NCBI RefSeq assembly: GCF_036226885.1
Contig: NZ_CP109027.1
Location: 1,240,001 to 1,304,000 of the forward strand
DNA: 64,000 nt
Direction: 5' to 3'
From: Streptomyces sp. NBC_00663
GTDB lineage: Bacteria; Actinomycetota; Actinomycetes; Streptomycetales; Streptomycetaceae
The notes under the pieces are model-generated. The model was given only the letters and a program-made list of their open reading frames with translations. It had not been told where the DNA came from and made no database searches. Positions within the stretch are counted from its first letter, which is position 1, and each line of letters begins with the position of its first letter. This document shows positions 39,359-47,210 of the stretch, one piece after another. The position numbers and the translations under genes are program-made.

Positions 39359-40444
39359 ATGTCCCCGCTTCCCGCCACCGTGGTCCCGTCGACCCCACCC
39401 GAGCCCGGCCGCCCCACCGCGGAACGTGACGCGTTCTTCGACAACGCCAAGTACCTGGCGATCCTCCTGGTCGCGACCGGGCACGCGTGGGAGCCGCTGC
39501 GGGACGGCAGCCGGACGGTCAGCGCGCTCTACATGCTCGTGTACGCCTTCCACATGCCGGCGTTCATCGTCGTCGCCGGCTACTTCTCCCGGTCCTTCGA
39601 CGCGAGCCCGCGGCGGCTGAGACGGCTGGTGACGGGGGTCGCCCTCCCCTACGTCGTCTTCGAGACGGCGTACACCCTCTGGACGAGGTGGACCGACGGC
39701 GCCCCGGACCGGCCGGTCAGCCTCCTGGAACCGCTGTATCTGACCTGGTTCCTGGCCGCGTTGTTCATCTGGCGGCTGACGACCCCGGTGTGGCGGTCGG
39801 TGCGGTGGCCGCTGCCGCTCGCCCTCGGTGTGGCCGTGGCCGCGAGCATGACGCCGTCGATCGGCGAGGACCTCGATCTCCAGCGCACACTCCAGTTCCT
39901 GCCGTACTTCGTCCTGGGCCTCTGCCTGAGGCCGGAGCATCTCCGGCTGGTGCGCCGCCGCTCGGCGCGTGTGCTGGCGGTGCCGGTGTTCGTGGGCGCG
40001 CTGGGTGTCGCGTACTGGGCGGTGCCGCGGATGAGCGGGGCCTGGTTCTACCACCGGGACAGCGTCCAGGAACTCGGCGCGCCGGGCTGGTCAGGCCTGT
40101 TGATGACACCGGTGGTCTTCGGCTGCTCGACGCTGCTGGTCGCGTGCTTCCTCGCCTGGGTGCCCGGGCGCCGGACGTGGTTCACCACGCTGGGCGCGGG
40201 CACGCTGTACGGCTATCTGCTGCACGGGTTCGTCGCGCGGGGCTCCGAGCCCTGGGGCTGGTACGACCCCGCCTGGGTCCACGAGCCCCTCGGGGCGGTC
40301 GCCGTGACGGCCGTCGCCGCGACGGTCGTCACCCTGCTGTGCACCCCGCCTGTGCGCCGCCTGTTCCGCTGCGTCATGGAACCGGACCTGACCTGGGCCT
40401 TCCGCCGCAACGAGCCCCGCGAACGCGTGGCCACGGCCGCCTGA
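39359..40444 (+). CDS. Acyltransferase-3 family membrane protein
   Basis: A ~361-residue integral membrane acyltransferase of the family that includes fucose 4-O-acetyltransferase and OafA-like enzymes; these acetylate or otherwise acylate extracellular glycans or small molecules. Features: FFDNAKYLAILLVATGHAWE with the conserved His near residue 45, YMLVYAFHMPAFIVVAGYFS with the second conserved turn, then about nine more hydrophobic segments and a basic C-terminus. The start is uncertain because GGGGG abuts the ATG; later in-frame starts would shorten a disordered N-terminus. It stands alone on the strand, 80 bases after the response regulator gene. Substrate unknown. Confidence 0.8.
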   Translation: MSPLPATVVPSTPPEPGRPTAERDAFFDNAKYLAILLVATGHAWEPLRDGSRTVSALYMLVYAFHMPAFIVVAGYFSRSFDASPRRLRRLVTGVALPYVVFETAYTLWTRWTDGAPDRPVSLLEPLYLTWFLAALFIWRLTTPVWRSVRWPLPLALGVAVAASMTPSIGEDLDLQRTLQFLPYFVLGLCLRPEHLRLVRRRSARVLAVPVFVGALGVAYWAVPRMSGAWFYHRDSVQELGAPGWSGLLMTPVVFGCSTLLVACFLAWVPGRRTWFTTLGAGTLYGYLLHGFVARGSEPWGWYDPAWVHEPLGAVAVTAVAATVVTLLCTPPVRRLFRCVMEPDLTWAFRRNEPRERVATAA

Positions 40445-40499
40445 GCGGGCGTGCGGCACGAAGCCGGCCGACGCCCGGCCCGCTGAACTCCGGTACCCC

Positions 40500-40635
40500 A
40501 TACGTTTGCTACGCTCCCGGAGCCTCCCGCGGGGGAAGTCCGGTGAGAGTCCGGCGCTGACCCGCAACGGTGTGCGCGACGCCCTACCTCCGTCGCGTGA
40601 GCCCGATCGCCTGTGGGTGGTGCGACCCGTTGACT
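40500..40635 (+). ncRNA. Cobalamin (B12) riboswitch
   Basis: The leader before the B12 transporter genes has the aptamer core GGGGGAAGTCCGGTGAGAG and the B12 box CTGACCCGCAACGG (about 40557-40570), preceded by a CCCGGAGCC stem and followed by GTGAGCCCGATCGCC, the usual closing element. Binding of adenosylcobalamin would lower expression of the importer. The 3' limit and the expression platform, which probably hides the ribosome site of the permease gene, are approximate. Confidence 0.9.
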
Positions 40636-40739
40636 GCTCGCCGTGGACTGCGAGAGGGGACCGCACGGCATGGCTGTCGTACGGGCCGCCTCCCTGACCG
40701 AGTTCCGCAGGCGGCCCCAGGCGAAGGACCGCCCCGACC

Positions 40740-41795
40740 GTGCGCCGAAGTCCCACCCCCAGCCGCATACCCCTGCCACCGCTCGTCGCCGGGCTCGTAC
40801 TGCTTCTCGCCGCGTCCCTCGTCGGCGGCGTGGGACTGGGCGCGGCCGGGATCGGGTGGGCGGACGTCCTCCGGTTCCTGTGGGCCGGCCTGACCGGTGG
40901 GACCGTGCACGCGGACGACGCCGCCGCCTACACCATCGTCTGGGAGATCCGCTTGCCCCGGGTGGTGCTCGGCGCGGTCGTCGGCGCGGGGCTGGCGGCC
41001 GTCGGGGTCGCCGTCCAGGCGATGGTGCGCAACGCCCTCGCCGATCCGTTCGTGCTCGGCATCTCCTCGGGCGCTGCGGTGGGCGCCAACGCGGTCATCC
41101 TGCTGGGGGCGTTCGCGGAGCTCGGCGTGTGGGCGCTGTCGGTGTCGGCGTTCCTGTCCGCGCTGGCGGCCATGGTGCTGGTGTACGCGGTGGCCCGTTC
41201 ACCGCACGGGCTGACTCCGTTGCGGCTGGTCCTGACCGGTACCGCACTGGCGTACGGCTTCGAGGCGGTCACCACCGTGATGGTGTTCGGGGCGGCGCGC
41301 GGCGAGGCGGCCCGGTCGGCGCTGATGTGGCTGCTGGGCAGTCTGGGCGGGGCGACCTGGACCCAGGTGCCGCTGGTCGCGGTGACCGTGGCGGCGGGGT
41401 GGGCGTGGCTGCGGTGGCGGGCGGAGTCGCTGAACGCGCTGGCGATGGGCGACGAGACCTCGGCCGCGCTCGGGGTCCGGGCGGCCCTGCTGCGGCGCGA
41501 GTTGTTCCTCGTCACCGCCGCCGTGACCGGGACCGTGGTCGCGGTGAGCGGGGCCATCGGGTTCGTCGGGCTGATGGTGCCGCACGTCGTACGGATGCTG
41601 GTCGGCGCCGACCACCGGCGGGTGCTGGCCGTGGCCCCGCTCGCCGGGGCCGTCCTGCTGGTGTGGGCCGATGTGCTGTCCCGGCTGCTGCTCGCCCCCG
41701 CCGAACTGCCGGTCGGGGTGATCACCGCCGTGGTCGGGGTGCCCGCCTTCCTCCTTCTCATGCGGCGCGGCGGCTACGCGTTCGGAGGTCGCTGA
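40740..41795 (+). CDS. btuC: BtuC-like cobalamin permease
   Basis: A 351-residue FecCD/BtuC-family permease with about ten membrane segments (PPLVAGLVLLLAASLVGGVG, LPRVVLGAVVGAGLAAVGVA). Conserved turns: VRNALADPFVLGISSGAAVG and GAIGFVGLMVPHVVRMLVG, the ATPase-contact loop. Placement directly below a B12 riboswitch gives the substrate as cobalamin or a cobinamide. GTG 40740 is chosen because AAGGA lies about ten bases upstream. The ATPase gene follows two bases after the stop. Confidence 0.86.
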   Translation: MRRSPTPSRIPLPPLVAGLVLLLAASLVGGVGLGAAGIGWADVLRFLWAGLTGGTVHADDAAAYTIVWEIRLPRVVLGAVVGAGLAAVGVAVQAMVRNALADPFVLGISSGAAVGANAVILLGAFAELGVWALSVSAFLSALAAMVLVYAVARSPHGLTPLRLVLTGTALAYGFEAVTTVMVFGAARGEAARSALMWLLGSLGGATWTQVPLVAVTVAAGWAWLRWRAESLNALAMGDETSAALGVRAALLRRELFLVTAAVTGTVVAVSGAIGFVGLMVPHVVRMLVGADHRRVLAVAPLAGAVLLVWADVLSRLLLAPAELPVGVITAVVGVPAFLLLMRRGGYAFGGR

Positions 41796-41796
41796 C

Positions 41797-42549
41797 ATGC
41801 GGCTCGACATCGAGGACGTGAGTGTCGCCGGGATTCTCGACGGGGTTCGACTCGCCGTGGACAGCGGGGCGTTCGTCGGGCTCGTCGGCCCCAACGGCAG
41901 CGGCAAGTCGACGCTGCTGCGCTGTGTGTACCGGGCGCTGCGGCCGACCACCGGTGTGGTGCGGCTGGCCGGGGACGACGTGCACGCGCTGCCGTCAAGG
42001 GCCGCCGCGCGCTCATTGGCCGCGCTGCCGCAGGAGTCGGCGGCCGAGTTCGACTTCACGGTCGCCGAGGTGGTGGCCATGGGACGGCTGCCGCACCGGG
42101 AGCGTACGGCGGCGTCCGACGCGGAGATCTGCGCGCGGGCCATGGCACGCACCGGCGTCGCCCACCTCGCCGACCGGGGGTTCCTTTCCCTGTCGGGTGG
42201 TGAGAAACAGCGGGTGCTGATCGCCCGCGCGCTCGCCCAGCAGCCGCGGGTGCTGGTCCTGGACGAGCCGACCAACCACCTCGACATCGCCCACCAGTTG
42301 GAGGTGCTGCGGCTGGTCCGGGACAGCGGCGTGACCGCGCTCGCCGCCCTGCACGACCTCAACCTGGCCGCCGCGCACTGCGATCTTCTGTACGTGATCG
42401 CGGACGGCCGGATCGTCGCCTCGGGTCCCCCGCACGACGTGCTCCGACCCACGCTGCTGGCCGAGGTGTTCGGCGTCCGCGGCCATCCCGTACGGCATCC
42501 CGAGACCGGGGTCACTCAGCTCCTCTTCGACCTCCTGCCCGCCGACTAA
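41797..42549 (+). CDS. btuD: BtuD-like ABC ATPase
   Basis: A 250-residue ABC ATPase with VGLVGPNGSGKSTLLRCVY (Walker A, ~residue 30), AALPQESAAEFDF (Q-loop), LSGGEKQRVLIARALAQQ (~130), VLVLDEPTNHLDI (Walker B) and ALHDLNLAAAHCDL (H-loop). It is the motor of the B12 importer. ATG 41797 starts two bases after the permease stop, so it is translated with the permease. Confidence 0.88.
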   Translation: MRLDIEDVSVAGILDGVRLAVDSGAFVGLVGPNGSGKSTLLRCVYRALRPTTGVVRLAGDDVHALPSRAAARSLAALPQESAAEFDFTVAEVVAMGRLPHRERTAASDAEICARAMARTGVAHLADRGFLSLSGGEKQRVLIARALAQQPRVLVLDEPTNHLDIAHQLEVLRLVRDSGVTALAALHDLNLAAAHCDLLYVIADGRIVASGPPHDVLRPTLLAEVFGVRGHPVRHPETGVTQLLFDLLPAD

Positions 42550-42557
42550 GGACTCCC

Positions 42558-43532
42558 ATGCGCAAGTTGCTCGCCGCCACCCTCTGCCTCGCCGCCACCG
42601 CCACCGGATGCGGAGCGTCGGTGGAGTCGGCGAAGGACGCGAAGTCCACCGCCGTCACTCTCACCAACTGCGGCCACAAGGTGACCTACGACAAGGTTCC
42701 CGAACGGGTGGTGACCAACGACGTCGGTATCACCGAGCTGATGTTCGCGCTCGGCCTGGAGGACCGGATGGCCGGGTTCGCCATGCCCGACGACAAGGGC
42801 GATCTCACCGGCGTGCCCTGGAAGGACGGCTACGACAGGGTGAAGTGGCTGTCCAAGGACCAGCTCACCAAGGAGAACGTCCTCGACGCCCGCGGTGACT
42901 TCGTCCTCGCCGGCTGGAACTACGGTTTCCGCGAGGACGCCGGCTTCACCCCGGACGCCCTGAAGAAGCTCGGCATCCCCTCGTACGTCCTCACCGAGTC
43001 CTGCCGCAACGGCCGTACCGAGACCGCGCGCGGCATCATGCCGCCCCTGGACGCCCTGTACACCGATCTCACCAACCTCGGAAAGCTGTTCGGTGTCGAG
43101 AAGCGGGCGGCGACACTGATCGCCGGCTTCAGGAAGCAGGTGGCCGACGTCCACGCGAAGGCCCCGGCCAAGCGCCCCAAGGTCTTCCTCTACGACAGCG
43201 GCCAGGACCAGCCCTTCACCTCGGGCCGCTACGCCGCCCCCGACCAGATCATCAGCGAGGCCGGCGGCGTCAACGTCATGCACGACGTCCAGGACTCCTG
43301 GACCACCGTCGGCTGGGAGAGCGTCGTGGAGCGCGACCCCGACGTCATCGTCATCTGCGACTACGGGGACGTGAGCGCCGAACAGAAGAAGAAGTTCCTG
43401 CTGTCGTACGCCCCGCTGCGCCATGTCTCCGCCGTCAAGCACCGGCGGATCTTCGTCCTCGACTACGTGGACCTGGTCGAGAGCCCGCGCAACCCGTCGG
43501 CGATCGCCAGGCTGGGGGCGTACCTGCGGTGA
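42558..43532 (+). CDS. btuF: BtuF-like cobalamin-binding lipoprotein
   Basis: A 324-residue substrate-binding lipoprotein. The short signal peptide MRKLLAATLCLAATATGCG has lipobox TATGC. The class III binding-protein fold is seen in KVTYDKVPERVVTNDVGITE, RVKWLSKDQLTKENVLDARG, LKKLGIPSYVLTESC and APDQIISEAGGVNVMHD. Third gene of the riboswitch-controlled importer: eight bases after the ATPase stop. Some relatives bind ferric compounds, so the substrate rests on the riboswitch. Confidence 0.84.
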   Translation: MRKLLAATLCLAATATGCGASVESAKDAKSTAVTLTNCGHKVTYDKVPERVVTNDVGITELMFALGLEDRMAGFAMPDDKGDLTGVPWKDGYDRVKWLSKDQLTKENVLDARGDFVLAGWNYGFREDAGFTPDALKKLGIPSYVLTESCRNGRTETARGIMPPLDALYTDLTNLGKLFGVEKRAATLIAGFRKQVADVHAKAPAKRPKVFLYDSGQDQPFTSGRYAAPDQIISEAGGVNVMHDVQDSWTTVGWESVVERDPDVIVICDYGDVSAEQKKKFLLSYAPLRHVSAVKHRRIFVLDYVDLVESPRNPSAIARLGAYLR

Positions 43533-43541
43533 ACCCGCGTC

Positions 43542-44036
43542 TCAGGGGCGCCAGTACAGCGAGGGATCGGGATGGTCGGTGAACCCCAGGTCACGGTAGA
43601 GAGGTTCACCCTCGGCGGAGGCGTAGAGGTCCACCCGGGCCACCTCGCGCTCCCGGAACCAGTCGAGCAGCCCCCGCATGATCGCGCGGCTGTGCCCGCG
43701 CCGCCGCTGCGCGGGGTCGGTGACGACGCCGATGACCTGACCGATCCGGCCGTTGACGAGGTGCGGGCCGGGCAGCCGCTGTTCGACGACACCGATCCCG
43801 CAGGCGGCGAGCCGCCCGCCGTCGCCGTCCACGACGAGGACGCGCACGGTGTCCGCGGTCAGCTGCTCCCGCAGGACCACGGCCAAGGCGTCCAGCCATC
43901 CCTCGTCCCCGGACGCGGAGTTGAAGAAGGAGTCGTCGAGACCGTCGAACAACAGGGCCCGCAGGCGCAGCAGTTCGACGAGGTCGTACTCGCCCGCCTG
44001 ACGGACTGCGGAGCGGATCGCGGTGCGTTGTCCCAT
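43542..44036 (-). CDS. GNAT-family N-acetyltransferase
   Basis: A 164-residue GNAT acetyltransferase. The acetyl-CoA binding motif is IGVVTDPAQRRRGHSRAIM (Q/RxxGxG/A-type, here RRRGHS, ~residue 110), preceded by strand RVLVVDGDGGRLAACGIGVV and followed by ARVDLYASAEGEPLYRDLGF, the usual end of the fold. Substrate unknown; the small size fits the family. It is convergent with btuF (nine-base gap) and divergent from the CGNR gene. Confidence 0.82.
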   Translation of the reverse strand: MGQRTAIRSAVRQAGEYDLVELLRLRALLFDGLDDSFFNSASGDEGWLDALAVVLREQLTADTVRVLVVDGDGGRLAACGIGVVEQRLPGPHLVNGRIGQVIGVVTDPAQRRRGHSRAIMRGLLDWFREREVARVDLYASAEGEPLYRDLGFTDHPDPSLYWRP

Positions 44037-44062
44037 GCCGACGAGCCTGCTGTAATGACCTT

Positions 44063-44593
44063 GTGCACCTCAACCCTTACGGCACGGATGCCGTGAACCT
44101 CGCCGCCGACCTGGTCAACCGCCGCCCGGCCGACGTCCGGGAGCTCGCGGAGCGCTGCCGGGCCGCCGGGGTCGCGGTGGAGGGGCCGGTCACGCCGGAG
44201 GACCTCGATCGCGTCGGGGCGACGCTCGACGCGTGGGAGAAGGTCGTCGAAGCGAGCGAGGAGCGCGAACGCGCCGCGCTGGTCAACGAGATGCTGGCCG
44301 CGGCGGCGGCCCACCCCCGCATGACCAATCACGTCGGCAGCGGCTGGCATCTGCACTACCGCGACGACCGCCAGCCGCTCGGCGAGGTCCTCTCGTCACT
44401 CATCTCGGTCGGCACGGCACTGCACTTGGCGGGCCGCGGCATGCACCGCCTCAGCCGCTGCGCGGTCACCGAGTGCACCACGGTCTTCGCCGACACCTCC
44501 CGCACCGGACGGCAGCGCTACTGCTCCCAGCGCTGCGCCAACCGCGACGCGGTCCGCCGCCACCGGGCCCGGGGCGTGCCGTCCGCCGGCTGA
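44063..44593 (+). CDS. CGNR zinc-finger protein (ABATE domain)
   Basis: A 176-residue CGNR-type protein, a family thought to bind DNA. N-terminal ABATE domain: VNLAADLVNRRPADVRELAE, with a helical middle. The C-terminal zinc finger is HRLSRCAVTECTTVFADTSR then GRQRYCSQRCANRDAVRRHR, with four Cys (CxxxxC and CxxxC) and the CANR variant of CGNR. The GTG start at 44063 is seven bases after a TGTAAT -10-like hexamer (44051-44056), so the transcript is probably leaderless. It is divergent from the GNAT gene. Target genes are unknown. Confidence 0.83.
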   Translation: MHLNPYGTDAVNLAADLVNRRPADVRELAERCRAAGVAVEGPVTPEDLDRVGATLDAWEKVVEASEERERAALVNEMLAAAAAHPRMTNHVGSGWHLHYRDDRQPLGEVLSSLISVGTALHLAGRGMHRLSRCAVTECTTVFADTSRTGRQRYCSQRCANRDAVRRHRARGVPSAG

Positions 44594-44617
44594 CGGACGG
44601 CACCCCGCCGGATCAGC

Positions 44618-45673
44618 TCACTCGCCGACCGGCTTGCCGCGCTGCCAGGCCCAGGCCAGCCGGTCCGCGCCGGACTGGTTGGTGGTCTTCAGCGAGGGCT
44701 TGGCCAGGTCGCCGGTCAGCTCCTGTATCGAGTAGATGTCGTCGGTGCGCAGGCCCGGCCAGTACACCGAGCCCATCTTCAGCTCGCGGAAGGTGTCGGT
44801 GACGGCCTGGATGTAGTTGACGAAGTTGTCGTCCGGCGTCTTCACGTTGTAGTTCAGGCCCGTGGTCATCGGCGCGCCGAACTCGTCGGCGACGGTCCGG
44901 TTGGCGCAGTCGCCGATGCGCACCTTGAGGTCGGCGACCCACTCGTCGTAGGTGGCGTACGACTTCCAGAAGCCGTAGTGGTGCAGGGAGAGGTACGTGC
45001 CCTTCAGGCGCGGGTCGGCGCAGACGGACGTGACGTGGTCGTTGTAGCCGGCGCCGCTGACGAAGACGCGGTTGCGCGGCACGGACTTGTAGGTGTCCAG
45101 CCACTTGGCCGCGATGTCGGCCCACTCAGTGTCGGTGTAGCCGTGGGGCTCGTTCATCGGCTCGAAGTAGACCTTCGAGTTGCCCTTGTAGGCCTTGACG
45201 ACCGTGTTCCACATCGGCCAGTAGGTGGCCTCGTCGTCGATGTAGCCGTCCTTGCGGTCACCCGTGCCCTCCCAGTAGGACACGATCACCTTGAAGCCGT
45301 GGGCCGTCGCGGCGTCGATGACCCCACGGTAGGACTTCCAGTAGGAGCCGTTGACCGTGTACGGGTTGATCGGCAGCCGGACCGTGTTGGCGCCGAGGTT
45401 GGCGCGGAACCCGGAGATGATCCGGCTGGCCTTGGCATAGGTCTGGGCGTAGGTGTCGCTGGTCGACAGGCCGGACAGCTGGAGCAGGTCGTCGGCGAAG
45501 TTGTCGCGCGGGTCGGCCCAGTTGACCCCCTTGAACTGGGTGGTGTCGATGCTCGGCGCGGCGGAGGCGGGGCTGCCCGCGAGGCCGGCGCCGGTGACGG
45601 CGGCGATCGCGACGGCGGCGAGGGCGGCCCGTGTACGGGGCTTGAGGCGGGTGCTGACTGGGGTCTTGCGCAT
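44618..45673 (-). CDS. Secreted glycoside hydrolase family 5 enzyme (cellulase/mannanase type)
   Basis: A 351-residue GH5 enzyme. Signal peptide: MRKTPVSTRLKPRTRAALAA then a hydrophobic core to ASAAPS, giving secretion. The (beta/alpha)8 barrel shows FKGVNWADPRDNFADDL, NTVRLPINPYTVNGSYW, the acid/base Glu in VYFEPMNEPHGYTD (~residue 165) and the nucleophile Glu in TVADEFGAPMTTG (~residue 260), plus LSLHHYGFW. It hydrolyses a beta-glucan or mannan outside the cell; the subfamily cannot be fixed by eye. There is no carbohydrate-binding module. ATG 45673 follows GGAAGGG by nine bases. It is divergent from a LacI repressor, with a perfect palindrome 26 bases upstream. Confidence 0.84.
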   Translation of the reverse strand: MRKTPVSTRLKPRTRAALAAVAIAAVTGAGLAGSPASAAPSIDTTQFKGVNWADPRDNFADDLLQLSGLSTSDTYAQTYAKASRIISGFRANLGANTVRLPINPYTVNGSYWKSYRGVIDAATAHGFKVIVSYWEGTGDRKDGYIDDEATYWPMWNTVVKAYKGNSKVYFEPMNEPHGYTDTEWADIAAKWLDTYKSVPRNRVFVSGAGYNDHVTSVCADPRLKGTYLSLHHYGFWKSYATYDEWVADLKVRIGDCANRTVADEFGAPMTTGLNYNVKTPDDNFVNYIQAVTDTFRELKMGSVYWPGLRTDDIYSIQELTGDLAKPSLKTTNQSGADRLAWAWQRGKPVGE

Positions 45674-45698
45674 CGACGTACCCTTCCGGGGGGACAGG

Positions 45699-45714
45699 AT
45701 GTTTACGTAAACAT
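45699..45714. promoter_or_regulatory. LacI-family operator between the GH5 and lacI genes
   Basis: ATGTTTACGTAAACAT is a perfect 16-base palindrome with the central CG typical of LacI-family sites; flanking G and C extend it to 18. It lies 26 bases before the GH5 start and 106 before the LacI start. Confidence 0.8.
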
Positions 45715-45819
45715 CACGGCGCCGGAATCGTGGCATCCGCCCCGACGACCGTCAAGGTTTCCCACACGTAACATCCCTTGCGACAGGGACGGGGTCCATG
45801 ACGGCCGAGGGAGGCACCA

Positions 45820-46899
45820 GTGGTGGAGCGAGGCGGTTCCGGGGTGCCCGGCGGGCGCCGCAGACAGCGGGTGTCCATGGCCGACGTGGCCCAGCTCGCG
45901 GGGGTGTCGTCGCAGACCGTGTCGCGGGTCTCCAACGGCCACCCCGGGGTGATCGAGTCGACGCGGGAGCAGGTCCTCGCGGCGATGCGGGAGCTCGGCT
46001 ACCGTCCCAACAGCGCGGCCCGCGCCCTGCGTTACGGCCAGTTCAACACCATCGGCGTGATCCTCTTCGACCTGGCCTCGACCGGCAACAGCCGCACCGT
46101 GGAGGCGATCGCCACGCACGCCGCGGCCGAGGGGTACGCGATCACCCTGATCCCGATCGACGTGCCGACCCAGGACAACGTGCTGGGCGCCTTCACCCGC
46201 ATGGGCGAGCTGGCGGTCGACGCCGTCATCGTCATCATGGAGGTCCATCTGCTGGACACCGGCACGGTCCAGCTCCCGCCGGGGGCGCATGTCGTCGTCG
46301 TGGACTCCGACGCCGGCGACCGCTACAGCGTGGTCGACACCGACCAGGCCGACGGCGCCCGCAAGGCCGTACGGCATCTGCTGGACCTGGGCCACCGCAC
46401 CGTGTGGCATCTGACCGGCCCCGAGGCCTCCTTCGCCGGGCAGCGCCGGACGCAGGCATGGCGCGCGGTGCTGGAGGAGGCGGAGTGTCCGGTGCCGGAG
46501 CCGCTGCACGGGGACTGGACGGCGGCGTCCGGGTACGCGGCCGGGCTCGCGCTGGCCGACGAGCCCGACTGCACGGCGGTGTTCGCGGCCAACGACCAGA
46601 TGGCGCTGGGCCTGCTGCGGGCCTTCCACGAGCGCGGGGTCTCGGTGCCCGGCGAGGTCAGTGTCGTCGGCTTCGACGACATCCCGGACGCCGCCTACTT
46701 CGTGCCGCCGCTGACCACCGTCCACCAGGACTTCACCGAGGTGGGCCGCCGTTGTGTGCGGACGGCGCTCCAGCAGATCCGCACCCCGGGCGGCGTCCGC
46801 CCGGGCAACGACCTGGTCCCGACACAGCTGGCGCTGCGGGCGAGCACGGCGCCGCCGCGGGCACGACTCGGGAAGGGCGCCGCGCGCCCACGCGGCTGA
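45820..46899 (+). CDS. LacI-family transcriptional repressor
   Basis: A 359-residue LacI regulator. The helix-turn-helix and hinge are VSMADVAQLAGVSSQTVSRV (~20-40) and YRPNSAARALRYGQ (hinge helix with the Ala-Ala-Arg-Ala-Leu that fits a central CG operator). The periplasmic-binding-like sensor domain includes TIGVILFDLASTGNSRT, AVIVIMEVHLLD, CTAVFAANDQMALGLLRAFH and VVGFDDIPDAAYF. GTG 45820 has GAGGGAGG five bases upstream. The target is probably the divergent GH5 gene through the palindrome at 45699, with a sugar such as a beta-gluco-oligosaccharide as inducer; this is inferred from position. Confidence 0.87.
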   Translation: MVERGGSGVPGGRRRQRVSMADVAQLAGVSSQTVSRVSNGHPGVIESTREQVLAAMRELGYRPNSAARALRYGQFNTIGVILFDLASTGNSRTVEAIATHAAAEGYAITLIPIDVPTQDNVLGAFTRMGELAVDAVIVIMEVHLLDTGTVQLPPGAHVVVVDSDAGDRYSVVDTDQADGARKAVRHLLDLGHRTVWHLTGPEASFAGQRRTQAWRAVLEEAECPVPEPLHGDWTAASGYAAGLALADEPDCTAVFAANDQMALGLLRAFHERGVSVPGEVSVVGFDDIPDAAYFVPPLTTVHQDFTEVGRRCVRTALQQIRTPGGVRPGNDLVPTQLALRASTAPPRARLGKGAARPRG

Positions 46900-47210
46900 C
46901 CTTCCGGCCGCCGCCGACGGGAGGCCCGCCGAGGAGAGCGCCGGGAGAGCACCGCACCCACGCGCGACTGAACCATCGTGCCGACGCTGCCGCGCCCGCG
47001 CTGAGCCGACGGCGACCCGGGCCTCCCAGGAGCCTCTCGTCCAGGAGCACGCCGCACCCCGCGGAGCTGCGGGTCACTCGTCCGTGGGGCGCAAGGGCAG
47101 TTCCGGCGGGCCGGACGGGCTGCTCTGTCTCCTGCTGTCGGCCGCCGGCACGGCAGGGGCGGTGTGTGAAGCGTGGGCCCGACCCCAAGTGTGGCCGAGC
47201 CCACGCGGGT
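46900..47210. other. Intergenic stretch with no gene seen
   Basis: About 310 bases between the convergent LacI and protease genes. Short open frames cross it but none looks like a real protein. The only structure seen is the hairpin at 47171-47206. Palindrome-rich short motifs are no more frequent than in neighbouring G/C-rich DNA. Confidence 0.6.
47171..47206. terminator. Hairpin downstream of the protease gene
   Basis: GCGTGGGC (47171-47178) can pair with GCCCACGC (47199-47206) across a 20-base loop. It lies just after the stop of the protease gene (minus strand) and may end both convergent transcripts. No T-run. Confidence 0.55.

Noticed and set aside
40740..43532. A second iron-siderophore importer
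   Set aside because: FecCD-type genes are shared by both substrates, but the leader is a B12 riboswitch and no iron box is present.
46900..47210. A small gene in the gap before the protease
   Set aside because: Short frames exist in several directions, but none has a ribosome site with a plausible protein.
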